Shown here one piece after another: positions 16,221 through 24,945 of a stretch of 64,000 nucleotides of DNA. A model generated the notes under the pieces. That model had not been told where the DNA came from. It was given only the letters and a program-made list of their open reading frames with translations, and did not search any database. Both the position numbers and the translations under genes were made by a program. The stretch spans positions 5,606 to 69,605 of the forward strand of contig CAJUQA010000017.1 in the NCBI GenBank assembly GCA_910588375.1, written 5' to 3'. Source of the DNA: an uncultured Odoribacter sp. (GTDB lineage Bacteria; Bacteroidota; Bacteroidia; Bacteroidales; Marinifilaceae). Every line of letters begins with the position of its first letter. The stretch's first letter is position 1.

Positions 16221-18506
16221 ATGAATAAAAAATTTTGGATGATAACCGCCTTGCAGTTGTGCGGGTTATCAGTGTTCGCGGAACAGGAATCTGCCGACAC
16301 ATTGCGTCATGTCGACCTCGAAGAAGTACAGGTCGTCGCCACCCGGGCCACGGCACATACGCCGGTGGCTTTTGTAAACATGGATAAGGAAACCATCCGC
16401 AAACAGAATGCCGGACTGGATATTCCTTTCCTTTTGACGATGACACCGTCGGTTTTGACAACTACGGACGCCGGTTCCGGAATCGGCTATACCACTATCC
16501 GGGTGCGGGGAACGGATGCCACCCGCATCAATGTGACGGCCAACGGCATTCCGATGAACGATGCCGAAAGCCATTCCATCTTTTGGGTCAATACCCCTGA
16601 TTTGGCTTCTTCTCTGAAAGACATGCAGATACAGCGGGGGGCGGGGACGTCCACCAACGGGGCCGGGGCTTTCGGCGGGAGCATCAATATGCAGACGGAG
16701 AGCTCGGCTGTGATTCCCTATGCGGAAGTGAGCGGTTCGTACGGTTCTTTCAGTACACAAAAAGAGACGGTGAAAGTCGGTTCCGGATTGCTTCATGAAC
16801 GCTGGGCTTTCGATATGCGGCTCTCCCATATTAAAAGTGACGGCTATCGCGACCGGGCGACTGCCAAACTGAAATCCTATTTTGCGCAGGCAGGTTACTA
16901 CGGAGACAAAACCACCGTGAAACTGATTACCTTCAGCGGGAAAGAAGAAACCTACCACGCGTGGGACGGTATCCCCAAAGAGATGCTGAAAACGGACCGC
17001 ACCTATAATCCCAACGGGGAAATCAAAGAAAACGGCGTAGTGACAGGCTTCTATGACAACCAGCTGGACGTCTATCGCCAGACGCATTACCAACTGTTGT
17101 TCAACCATATTTTCAATCCGGCATGGAATCTTAACGTGGCATTCCATTACACGGACGGAGAGGGATATTATGAAGAGTATAAGAACCTGCGTACGTTGGA
17201 GGAATATGGTCTGCAACCCTATTTTCTGCCCGATAACCCCGAACCAGTGAAAAAAAGTGACCTTATCCGGCGGAAAAATGTGGACAGCGATTTCGGCGGC
17301 ATGGTGTTTTCGCTGAACTATCAGACGGAAAAATTGCAGGCTTCTCTGGGCGGAGGGGCCAACAAGTATGTCAACGACCATGACGGAAAGGTCCTCTGGG
17401 TAAAAAATTACATCGGTAGCCTGTCGCCCGACCATACATATTATGAAAATACGGGCAAGAAAACGGATGTCAATATTTACGGGAGAATGAATTACGAATT
17501 TGTGCGGAACGTGCATTTTTATGCCGATTTGCAGTACCGTTACATTCATTATACAATAAAAGGTATCAATGACACGTGGGACTGGAATGCCGGCCGCATG
17601 CAGCCTTTGGATTTGGACGAATCGTTCCATTTCTTTAACCCCAAAGCGGGATTGTATTGGCAGGTGAATGACAAAAACAACCTCTATGCTTCCTTTGCCG
17701 TGGCACAGAAAGAGCCTACCCGCAACAATTATACGGACGGTTTCTTTACCGCCCGCCCGAAAGCGGAACGGCTCTTTGATTATGAGTTGGGCTACTCTTT
17801 CCGTTCCCGTTGGTTCACCGCCGGAGTAAACCTCTATTACATGGATTATAAAGACCAGTTGGTGCTGACCGGACAGTTGAACGAAATCGGGGAGGCGGTG
17901 TCCGCCAATGTCAAAGACAGCTACCGTTCGGGTGTGGAGTTGTCGGCGGGGGTGAAATTCACCGATTGGTTGCGCTGGGATGTGAATGCCACTTGGAGCC
18001 GCAACCGCATCAAGCATTACACCGAATACCTGAGCGACGTGGATGCCGATTGGAATGAAATATACAACAGTGACGGTACGATTTCGCAAACAGCGAATTA
18101 TCTGGGTTCCACACCCATATCGTTTTCTCCCGACTTCATGTTGAATAGCTTGATAGCCTTTACTTACAAAGGGTTGGATGCTTCCCTGCAATCCCAATAT
18201 GTAAGCAAACAATACCTGAACAATTCGGGAGATGAGGCATGTACGCTCGACGCTTATTTTGTCAGTAATCTGAACGTCAACTACACTTTTGACCTGCCTT
18301 TTGCCAAATCGGTCACGGTGGGAGTCTCCGTCTACAACCTGTTTGATGAAGAATATGAAAGTAACGGATATGCCAGCCGTACGGCAGTTTATCCCACTAC
18401 CGATGGAACCAGACCGGCAGGGGTGACGCCGTCTGTCGTACCTTATGCCGCCTACTATCCGAATGCGGGTATCAATGCGTTGGCTCATATCACCTTCCGT
18501 TTTTAA
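16221..18506 (+). CDS. TonB-dependent outer-membrane receptor for thiamine
   Basis: The product is 761 residues from the ATG at 16221 (MNKKFWMITALQLCGLSVFA signal peptide). The plug domain (about 30-150) includes EEVQVVATRA, PSVLTTTDAGSGIGYTTIRV, RVRGTDATRINVTANGIPMN and GAGTSTNGAGAFGGSIN. A 22-strand barrel follows, with a terminal aromatic strand (ALAHITFRF). The TPP riboswitch 40 bases upstream and the PnuT/thiamine kinase genes downstream make thiamine or a thiamine derivative the expected ligand. It corresponds to OmpT of the Bacteroides thiamine uptake operon. It runs 9 bases before the permease gene. Confidence 0.93.
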   Translation: MNKKFWMITALQLCGLSVFAEQESADTLRHVDLEEVQVVATRATAHTPVAFVNMDKETIRKQNAGLDIPFLLTMTPSVLTTTDAGSGIGYTTIRVRGTDATRINVTANGIPMNDAESHSIFWVNTPDLASSLKDMQIQRGAGTSTNGAGAFGGSINMQTESSAVIPYAEVSGSYGSFSTQKETVKVGSGLLHERWAFDMRLSHIKSDGYRDRATAKLKSYFAQAGYYGDKTTVKLITFSGKEETYHAWDGIPKEMLKTDRTYNPNGEIKENGVVTGFYDNQLDVYRQTHYQLLFNHIFNPAWNLNVAFHYTDGEGYYEEYKNLRTLEEYGLQPYFLPDNPEPVKKSDLIRRKNVDSDFGGMVFSLNYQTEKLQASLGGGANKYVNDHDGKVLWVKNYIGSLSPDHTYYENTGKKTDVNIYGRMNYEFVRNVHFYADLQYRYIHYTIKGINDTWDWNAGRMQPLDLDESFHFFNPKAGLYWQVNDKNNLYASFAVAQKEPTRNNYTDGFFTARPKAERLFDYELGYSFRSRWFTAGVNLYYMDYKDQLVLTGQLNEIGEAVSANVKDSYRSGVELSAGVKFTDWLRWDVNATWSRNRIKHYTEYLSDVDADWNEIYNSDGTISQTANYLGSTPISFSPDFMLNSLIAFTYKGLDASLQSQYVSKQYLNNSGDEACTLDAYFVSNLNVNYTFDLPFAKSVTVGVSVYNLFDEEYESNGYASRTAVYPTTDGTRPAGVTPSVVPYAAYYPNAGINALAHITFRF

Positions 18507-18515
18507 CGCTGGTTT

Positions 18516-19127
18516 ATGAATGGATTGGAAATCATAGGGACTTTGGTCGGTTTGCTTTACCTCTGGTTTGAATACAGGGCGAGCATCTGGCTGTGGGTGG
18601 CGGGCATTGTCATGCCCGCCCTCAGTCTGTTTGTATATTATCGTGCCGGATTGTATGCGGATTTCGGTATTAACATCTATTATCTCCTGGCGGGTCTCTA
18701 CGGCTGGGTGATGTGGCTTCGGGGAACTTCTGCCAAAAAGGAGCTTCCCGTCATTCATACCCCCGTACGGCAAATACTCCCCTTGACCTTGGTGTCTGGC
18801 ACGCTGTTTTTGGCGATAGCTTGGATATTGATGCGTTTCACGGATAGCACCGTCCCCTGGCTGGATAGCCTCACGACCGCCTTAAGCATTGTTGCCATGT
18901 GGATGCTTGCCTATAAACAGGCGGAGCAGTGGTGGGTGTGGATTGTGGTGGATGCCGTCAGTTGTGCCCTCTACTTCTACAAAGGACTGCCGTTTTATGC
19001 GGTCCTGTACGGATTATACACCGTCATAGCCTTCTTCGGTTATTTCAAATGGCTGAACATGATGAAAATTGTTAACAATTCCGTAAGTTTGCCTTCTAAA
19101 CCGAAATTCATGAAGGAGGAGGAATGA
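18516..19127 (+). CDS. pnuT: PnuT-type thiamine permease (PnuC family)
   Basis: The 203-residue inner-membrane protein has seven hydrophobic segments and PnuC-family motifs (YLWFEYRASIWLWVAGIVMP, FGINIYYLLAGLYGWVMWL, WWVWIVVDAVSCALYFYKGL). PnuC relatives move an unphosphorylated vitamin by facilitated diffusion, with trapping by a downstream kinase. Here the riboswitch and the overlapping thiamine pyrophosphokinase gene (ATGA at 19124-19127) specify thiamine. Confidence 0.93.
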   Translation: MNGLEIIGTLVGLLYLWFEYRASIWLWVAGIVMPALSLFVYYRAGLYADFGINIYYLLAGLYGWVMWLRGTSAKKELPVIHTPVRQILPLTLVSGTLFLAIAWILMRFTDSTVPWLDSLTTALSIVAMWMLAYKQAEQWWVWIVVDAVSCALYFYKGLPFYAVLYGLYTVIAFFGYFKWLNMMKIVNNSVSLPSKPKFMKEEE

Positions 19128-19762
19128 AATACTATCCTTTGGGCTGGGAAGAGGGATTGCCGCAGGCGGTGATACTGGCGGACGGAGAATTTCCCCGGAA
19201 CGCCTTGGCTGTGAAAATATTGCGGACGGTTCCGGCCGTGGTGTGCTGTGATGGAGCGGCTCGTAAATTATTAGCGCATGGTGTGCAGCCGGTTGCCATT
19301 GTCGGGGATGGCGATTCGCTCACCCGTAAAATACGGGAGCGCTATGCTTCGGTGATACATCAGGAAAAAGAGCAGGCAACCAACGACCTGAGCAAAGCTT
19401 TCCGCCATTGCCTTGCGCAGGGATGGCGCGATATACTCATTCTCGGTGCGACGGGCAAAAGGGAGGACCACACTTTGGGGAATGTGAGCCTGTTAATGGA
19501 CTACATGGAGCAGGCACGTGTACAGATGCTCACCGATTACGGGCTATTTACGCCCCTGTGCGGGGATGCCGAACTGGAGTCTTTTCCGGGACAGCAGGTT
19601 TCGGTTTTCAATATGGGATGCACCCGCCTTAAGGGGGAAAATCTCGTTTATCCCCTGTCGGTATTTACCAACTGGTGGCAGGGCACCCTGAACGAGGCCA
19701 CGGGCAAAAGTTTCACCCTCCATACGGACGGGAAACTATTAGTCTACCGGACCTTGAAATAG
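19124..19762 (+). CDS. thiN: Thiamine pyrophosphokinase
   Basis: The product is 212 residues and converts thiamine plus ATP to TPP plus AMP. Family motifs are VCCDGAARKLLAHGVQPVAI, IVGDGDSLTRKIR, the nucleotide-binding Asp-rich pair, EQATNDLSKAF (the D-N-D-x-x-K signature) and ILGATGKREDHTLGNVSLL. The C-terminal domain binds thiamine (TNWWQGTLNEATGKSF). The start overlaps the permease stop, so transport and trapping are translationally coupled. It is the last gene of the TPP riboswitch operon. Confidence 0.95.
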   Translation: MKYYPLGWEEGLPQAVILADGEFPRNALAVKILRTVPAVVCCDGAARKLLAHGVQPVAIVGDGDSLTRKIRERYASVIHQEKEQATNDLSKAFRHCLAQGWRDILILGATGKREDHTLGNVSLLMDYMEQARVQMLTDYGLFTPLCGDAELESFPGQQVSVFNMGCTRLKGENLVYPLSVFTNWWQGTLNEATGKSFTLHTDGKLLVYRTLK

Positions 19763-19812
19763 GTACTCAGGAAATTTGTTTATGGTGAAATCAATATAAT
19801 GAATTGATGTGT

Positions 19813-21978
19813 ATGAAATATTATTTGTTGCTGTGGTTGTTTGTGTTTGCAGCGGTGGTGCATGGGCAGGCCGCTGATAAAAAAGTGATTCGTATCTCGA
19901 CCGGTGAGACCGATTTGATTTTTCAGGTGGGGACGAACGGACGTCTGTATCAGGCGTATCTGGGCGCGCGTCTGTTGAATGAGACGGATTTGGACGGTTT
20001 TCCCGGGAAATCCGCCAAAGGCTGGGAGGTATATCCCGGCTCCGGTATGGAGGACTATTTTGAACCCGCGCTGGGGATTACTCACCGGGACGGCAATATG
20101 GCCACGTTGCTCAAATATGTTTCTTCTGAACAGCATGCTTCCGATGACAATGTGACGGAAACGGTTATTACCCTCCGGGATGAAGTCTATCCCGTGGAAG
20201 TGAAACTGCATTATACGGCTTTCCACAAAGAAAACATCATCAAGGCGTGGAGTGAAATCCGCCATCAGGAAAAGAAGCCGGTGCGCCTGTTCCGCTATGC
20301 TTCTTCGATGCTTTATCTGGAGGCTGCCCGTTACTTCCTTACGGAGTTCAGCGGCGATTGGGCAAAGGAAGTGAGGATGAGTTCGCAGGAATTGCAGTTC
20401 GGAAAGAAAATTCTGGATACCAAACTGGGCTCCAGAGCCGCCATGCATGTGCAGCCCTTTTTCCAATTGGGTGTGGGACAGGAGGTGTCTGAAAATCACG
20501 AGGACGTACTGGTGGGGACTGTAGGATGGACGGGAAATTTCCGTTTTACCTTTGAAGTCGATAATCTGGGAGATTTGCGTGTCATTTCGGGCATAAATCC
20601 GTATGCTTCCGATTATGAACTCCGACCGGGGGAATGGTTTAAAACCCCGGAATTTATTTTTACATACAGCACTCAGGGGGTGGGAAAAGCCAGCCGAGAT
20701 TTCCATGACTGGGCACGTCGCTATCAGGTGAAAGACGGCTTGGGCGAACGACTGACATTGCTTAATAACTGGGAAAATACCGGCTTCGATTTCAACGAAG
20801 AGAAATTGCTGGCGTTGATGAAAGAAGCCCGGCAGTTGGGCGTTGACATGTTCCTCTTGGATGACGGCTGGTTCGGTAACAAATACCCGCGCAAAGACGA
20901 CCGGGCGGGCTTGGGCGATTGGGAGCACACGGCGGATAAACTGCCGCATGGGGTAAACGCTTTGGTGAAAGGAGCGGAGAAGGCAGGTGTGAAGTTCGGT
21001 ATCTGGATAGAGCCTGAAATGGTGAATCCCAAAAGCGAATTGTTTGAAAAACATCCGGAATGGGTCATCCACCAGCCGAACCGGGAATTGTATTATTTCC
21101 GCAACCAGTTGGTGCTGGATATGAGCAACCCCGAAGTGCAGGATTTCGTCTATGGCATTGTGGACGGACTCATGACGGAAAATCCGGAAATCGCTTTCTT
21201 CAAATGGGACTGTAACAGCCCGATAACCAATATTTATTCGCCTTATTTGAAGGAAAAACAATCGCAGTTGTATGTAGACCATGTGCGGGGCATCTATCGG
21301 GTGTTGGAACGTCTGAATGCCAAATATCCCCATCTGCCCATGATGTTGTGTTCGGGAGGGGGCGCCCGTTGTGATTACGAAGCGTTGAAATATTTCACGG
21401 AATTTTGGCCGAGTGACAATACCGACCCCGTGGAACGTATTTTTATCCAATGGGGATACTCCCAGCTGTTCCCTTCCCAGGTATTGTGTGCCCATGTCAC
21501 CGGCTGGGGACGGCAGCCTTTGAAGTTCCGGGTGGATGTTGCCATGATGTGTAAACTGGGATTTGACATCGGGATAGCAGGCATGAGTGAGGATGAACAA
21601 CAGTTCTGCCGGACGGCGGTAAGTCATTTCAAACGGCTTTCGCCCGTGATTTTGCAGGGTGATTTTTACCGTCTGGTGTCTCCTTATGAAACAAACCATG
21701 CGGCCGTGATGCACGTGGCGAAAGACCGCGGGAAAGCAGTCGTATATGCTTACGACCTGCATCCCCGTTTCGGTGAAAAGCTGCTCCCGGTGAAATTACA
21801 GGGACTCGATCCGCAACGGAAGTATAAAGTGGAAGAAATCAACCTCCTGCCGGGGAAAAAATCCCGTTTGCTATGCAACGGTGCGGTTTTCAGCGGCGAT
21901 TATCTGATGAAAGCGGGACTCGAACTTCTGACCACCGCCCACACCGCCAGCCGGATTATCGAGCTTACCGCCCAGTAG
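19813..21978 (+). CDS. GH36 alpha-galactosidase, secreted
   Basis: The product is about 721 residues. The ATG at 19813 opens a signal peptide (MKYYLLLWLFVFAAVVHG); an ATG at 19807 adds two residues. Glycoside hydrolase family 36 motifs are complete. DMFLLDDGWFGNKY and GIWIEPEMVNP line the barrel, FFKWDCN carries the nucleophile Asp, and FWPSDNTDPVERI carries the acid/base Asp, followed by HVTGWGRQPLKFRVDVAMM. It removes terminal alpha-1,6-galactose from raffinose-type oligosaccharides or galactomannan, probably in the periplasm. It is a single gene without SusC/D neighbours. Confidence 0.95.
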   Translation: MKYYLLLWLFVFAAVVHGQAADKKVIRISTGETDLIFQVGTNGRLYQAYLGARLLNETDLDGFPGKSAKGWEVYPGSGMEDYFEPALGITHRDGNMATLLKYVSSEQHASDDNVTETVITLRDEVYPVEVKLHYTAFHKENIIKAWSEIRHQEKKPVRLFRYASSMLYLEAARYFLTEFSGDWAKEVRMSSQELQFGKKILDTKLGSRAAMHVQPFFQLGVGQEVSENHEDVLVGTVGWTGNFRFTFEVDNLGDLRVISGINPYASDYELRPGEWFKTPEFIFTYSTQGVGKASRDFHDWARRYQVKDGLGERLTLLNNWENTGFDFNEEKLLALMKEARQLGVDMFLLDDGWFGNKYPRKDDRAGLGDWEHTADKLPHGVNALVKGAEKAGVKFGIWIEPEMVNPKSELFEKHPEWVIHQPNRELYYFRNQLVLDMSNPEVQDFVYGIVDGLMTENPEIAFFKWDCNSPITNIYSPYLKEKQSQLYVDHVRGIYRVLERLNAKYPHLPMMLCSGGGARCDYEALKYFTEFWPSDNTDPVERIFIQWGYSQLFPSQVLCAHVTGWGRQPLKFRVDVAMMCKLGFDIGIAGMSEDEQQFCRTAVSHFKRLSPVILQGDFYRLVSPYETNHAAVMHVAKDRGKAVVYAYDLHPRFGEKLLPVKLQGLDPQRKYKVEEINLLPGKKSRLLCNGAVFSGDYLMKAGLELLTTAHTASRIIELTAQ

Positions 21979-22016
21979 GAATTTCTGAATGATTGTAAAA
22001 AAAAGTTGCAAATCCT

Positions 22017-22046
22017 TTCGGATAATCCTTTGTTTTATTATGTTTG
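22017..22046 (+). promoter_or_regulatory. Promoter of the RSH gene
   Basis: A -7 box TATGTTTG (22039-22046) matches TAnnTTTG; TTCG at 22017-22020 lies 18 bases upstream as a weak -33 box. The gene start is 31 bases downstream. Confidence 0.45.
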
Positions 22047-22077
22047 TAGGGGTGAGAGAATAAAATGAGGTGTTATC

Positions 22078-23964
22078 ATGCAGGTACAGGAAGATTTCAA
22101 TCGGATATTGGCCGAAAGGGAAGCCGCTTTTATGGAAAAAGTGGTGGCAGGCAGGAGCGATGAGGACAGGCTCCGCATATTGGATGCTTATGAATTTGCG
22201 CACAAGGCCCATGAGGGACAATACCGCAAAAGCGGCCATCCTTACGTTATTCATCCTATTTCGGTGGCGACGATTGTGGCCGATGAACTGAAACTGGGAA
22301 CGAATCCGATTATTGCCGCGCTGCTGCATGATGTGGTGGAAGACACCCCCTATACGGTGGATGAAATCCGTGAACGTTTCGGGGAAGATGTCGCTTTTCT
22401 GGTGCGTGTAGTGACTAAGCAGAAGAAGACCGTGTATGAGATGTCCAAGCAACTGGATAACTTCAAACAGATGCTGGATTCTATCAATTACGATATCCGG
22501 GCTTTGCTGATTAAATTGGCCGACCGCTTGCATAATATGCGTACGTTGGACAGCATGAGTCCCGATAAGCAAATGAAAATAGCTGGGGAGACGGATTATT
22601 TTTATGCCCCGTTGGCTAACCGCCTGGGACTTTATCGGGTAAAGACAGAACTGGAGAATCTGAGTCTCCGTTTCCGTACGCCGCTCGAGTATGCGGAACT
22701 GGAACGCCAGATTGCCCGCTTTGAGGAAGAAAACCGGGAGACTATCGAACGTTTCCTGCAGCCCATTCGGCGACGTTTGCAGGAATGCGGGATAAAAGCC
22801 CGGGTCAGTTGTAAAAACCGGGGTGTCTGTGCCATCTGGCGAAAGATGCAATTATCGGGATTGTCGTTCAGGCAAGTGGAGCCTTTACAGATAATCCCGA
22901 TTGTTTTTGAAACCAATTCGGAGCGGGGTGTTTCCGAAAAGAACCAGTGTCTGGAAATCTATTCCGTATTGACGGACCTGTATAAAGAAAAACCGGGGAG
23001 TCTGGTCAATTATGTGGATTCCCCGAAGGAAAACGGATACCAGGCCATTCACTGCAAAGTGATGTGCAGTAGCGGACAGTGGGTGGAGGTTCACATTGCA
23101 TCCGAAAGGATGGAGTATAATTCCGCTTTGGGATGTGTGGCTGCCGGGAAGGGGGTGGAACATTGGGTCGAAACTTTTAAAGCCGTCCTGCATGACATCG
23201 CGGATTGCGGCAAGGAAGACGGATTCATAGAAAATGTGGTGTGCAATTTTTATAATGACGACATCACGGTCTTTACGCCCAAAGGCCACAGCGTGGTATT
23301 GCCCAAAGGGGCTACACCCGTGGATATGGCTTATGAGATACATACCGATATCGGGAACCATGCCAAGTATGCCCGGGTGAACGGGCAATTGGCTTCTTTG
23401 CGCACTGTGCTCAAAAGAGGCGACCGCGTGGACATCGGTACGGAAGAAGAAGCCTGCCCGCAGGAGGAGTGGCTGGGATTTATCAAGACCTACAAGGCCA
23501 GAAAGGCCGTAACCAACTTTTTGCGCAAGGCGAAGGCCGGTCAGAAGAAGTCGGATTACCGCCTGTGTTCCGATTGTTGTCCGCTGCCCGGAGACGAGGT
23601 GTCGGGGTTCCGGAACGAAGATGGCACGATTACGGTGCACAAACGCAATTGCCACAAAGCCATTTCTTTATCTGCCAAGGCGGGTGACTCCATTGTCTCC
23701 GTGGATTTACAGGCGGACGAAAAGAAAAAATTCCCCGTATCCATCCGCGTAAAATGTATAGACAGGGATAAACTGCTCTTTGACCTTGTAAAAGTGATTT
23801 CAATAGAATTGAATCTGTTGATAGACGGGCTGTCCATCACGGTGACCGACTCCATCGCCGATTGCATCTTCGGCTTCGAGGTCAGTTCCGTGGACGAACT
23901 TACTGCCGTGATAGCCTCCATCAGTCGGGTCCGCGGCGTCGAAGAAGTGAAACGGAAAAGTTAA
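22078..23964 (+). CDS. RelA/SpoT-family (p)ppGpp hydrolase with degenerate synthetase
   Basis: The product is 628 residues. The HD hydrolase domain (about 30-190) is intact: YVIHP (His59), ALLHDVVEDT (His84-Asp85, Glu88-Asp89) and LIKLADRLHNMRTL. The synthetase domain (about 235-370) keeps the backbone (AIWRKM, ENGYQAIH, VEVHI). It has lost the catalytic Asp of the YDLLAIR motif (here EPLQIIPIVF) and the RFKDY motif (here SLVNY). TGS (FTPKGHSVVLPKGATPVDMA) and a C-terminal ACT-like domain follow. The family makes and degrades the stringent-response alarmone; this copy is likely hydrolase-only. Bacteroidota usually have a second, bifunctional RSH elsewhere. Confidence 0.9.
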   Translation: MQVQEDFNRILAEREAAFMEKVVAGRSDEDRLRILDAYEFAHKAHEGQYRKSGHPYVIHPISVATIVADELKLGTNPIIAALLHDVVEDTPYTVDEIRERFGEDVAFLVRVVTKQKKTVYEMSKQLDNFKQMLDSINYDIRALLIKLADRLHNMRTLDSMSPDKQMKIAGETDYFYAPLANRLGLYRVKTELENLSLRFRTPLEYAELERQIARFEEENRETIERFLQPIRRRLQECGIKARVSCKNRGVCAIWRKMQLSGLSFRQVEPLQIIPIVFETNSERGVSEKNQCLEIYSVLTDLYKEKPGSLVNYVDSPKENGYQAIHCKVMCSSGQWVEVHIASERMEYNSALGCVAAGKGVEHWVETFKAVLHDIADCGKEDGFIENVVCNFYNDDITVFTPKGHSVVLPKGATPVDMAYEIHTDIGNHAKYARVNGQLASLRTVLKRGDRVDIGTEEEACPQEEWLGFIKTYKARKAVTNFLRKAKAGQKKSDYRLCSDCCPLPGDEVSGFRNEDGTITVHKRNCHKAISLSAKAGDSIVSVDLQADEKKKFPVSIRVKCIDRDKLLFDLVKVISIELNLLIDGLSITVTDSIADCIFGFEVSSVDELTAVIASISRVRGVEEVKRKS

Positions 23965-23972
23965 AGGGGACG

Positions 23973-24004
23973 TTTTCGTTTGCTGTATATTTACATTATC
24001 TTTG
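23973..24004 (+). promoter_or_regulatory. Probable nagB promoter
   Basis: A -7 box TATCTTTG (23997-24004) lies 24 bases before the nagB ATG, with a T-rich -33 region (23973-23976) 20 bases upstream. The -33 match is weak. Confidence 0.4.
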
Positions 24005-24027
24005 AAGAAAATTAAACATTTGGAACG

Positions 24028-24837
24028 ATGAGACTTATTATTCAACCGGATTATCAGAATGTGTCGCAGTGGGCGGCGAATTACGTGGCTGCGAAAATCC
24101 GTCGGGCGAATCCGACGGAGGAAAAACCTTTTGTGTTGGGGCTTCCTACGGGTTCTTCCCCTCTGGGTATGTATAAAGCGTTGATAGAATTGTATAAGAA
24201 GGGCGTGGTGTCTTTCAAGCATGTGATTACTTTTAATATGGATGAATATGTAGGGCTTCCCGAAGAACATCCCGAGAGTTACCACTCTTTTATGTGGAAT
24301 AATTTTTTCAGCCATATTGATATTCAGCGGGAACATGTCAATATCCTGAACGGGAATGCCGCCGATTTGGAAAAAGAGTGCGAGCAATACGAAGAGCGGA
24401 TAAAAGCGGCGGGCGGTATTGATTTGTTTCTGGGCGGAATCGGTCCCGACGGTCACATCGCTTTTAACGAACCGGGTTCTTCCCTAGCATCCCGTACGCG
24501 GGTGAAGACGCTTACCACGGATACGATTATCGCCAATTCCCGTTTTTTTGACAATGATGTAAATAAAGTGCCCAAGACTTCTTTGACGGTAGGTGTGGGA
24601 ACGGTGCTGGATGCTAAGGAGGTGCTGATTATCGTGAATGGACACAATAAGGCCCGTGCTTTGTATCATGCCGTGGAAGGAGCGGTGAACCAGATGTGGA
24701 CTATCAGTGCCCTCCAGTTACACCGGAAAGGAATTATTGTGTGTGATGATGCGGCAACTGTGGAACTAAAAGTGGGAACTTACCGTTATTTCAAGGATAT
24801 TGAATCGGCCCATTTGAATCCGGATTCCCTGTTGTAA
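24028..24837 (+). CDS. nagB: Glucosamine-6-phosphate deaminase
   Basis: The product is 269 residues, close to the E. coli enzyme in length. Motifs include GLPTGSSPLGMYKALIELYK, FNMDEYVGLPEEHPESYHSF (catalytic Asp) and GGIGPDGHIAFNEPGSS (Asp, His and Glu of the ring-opening and deprotonation set). Also present are RVKTLT and TVGVGTVLDAKEVLIIVNGH. It converts glucosamine-6-phosphate to fructose-6-phosphate and ammonia, feeding amino sugars into glycolysis. It is a single gene with its own -7 box and a strong downstream hairpin. Confidence 0.97.
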   Translation: MRLIIQPDYQNVSQWAANYVAAKIRRANPTEEKPFVLGLPTGSSPLGMYKALIELYKKGVVSFKHVITFNMDEYVGLPEEHPESYHSFMWNNFFSHIDIQREHVNILNGNAADLEKECEQYEERIKAAGGIDLFLGGIGPDGHIAFNEPGSSLASRTRVKTLTTDTIIANSRFFDNDVNKVPKTSLTVGVGTVLDAKEVLIIVNGHNKARALYHAVEGAVNQMWTISALQLHRKGIIVCDDAATVELKVGTYRYFKDIESAHLNPDSLL

Positions 24838-24853
24838 GATAAAGAAAGAAAAG

Positions 24854-24931
24854 CGGACAATGGAAAATATCCGGAAAGGGAAGGCCGTCGAGGGCTTCTG
24901 TGCCGGTAAATTTTTTCCATTGTCCGTTTTG
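24854..24931 (+). terminator. Long-stem terminator between nagB and the MATE gene
   Basis: A perfect 14-bp stem (24854-24867 with 24913-24926) closes a 45-base loop and is followed by TTTTG. The MATE start lies 15 bases after it, so the hairpin may also act as an attenuator for that gene. Confidence 0.65.
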
Positions 24932-24945
24932 TATCCTATGGAAAA

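Noticed and set aside
16269..18773. 834-codon open frame antisense to the thiamine receptor
   Set aside because: It has low-complexity His/Arg/Val/Ile-rich content, no motifs, and lies wholly opposite a clear TonB-dependent receptor and the permease. It is a by-product of codon bias.
19780..21762. 660-codon open frame antisense to the alpha-galactosidase
   Set aside because: It is the mirror of the GH36 gene, with no ribosome-binding context and no recognisable protein pattern.
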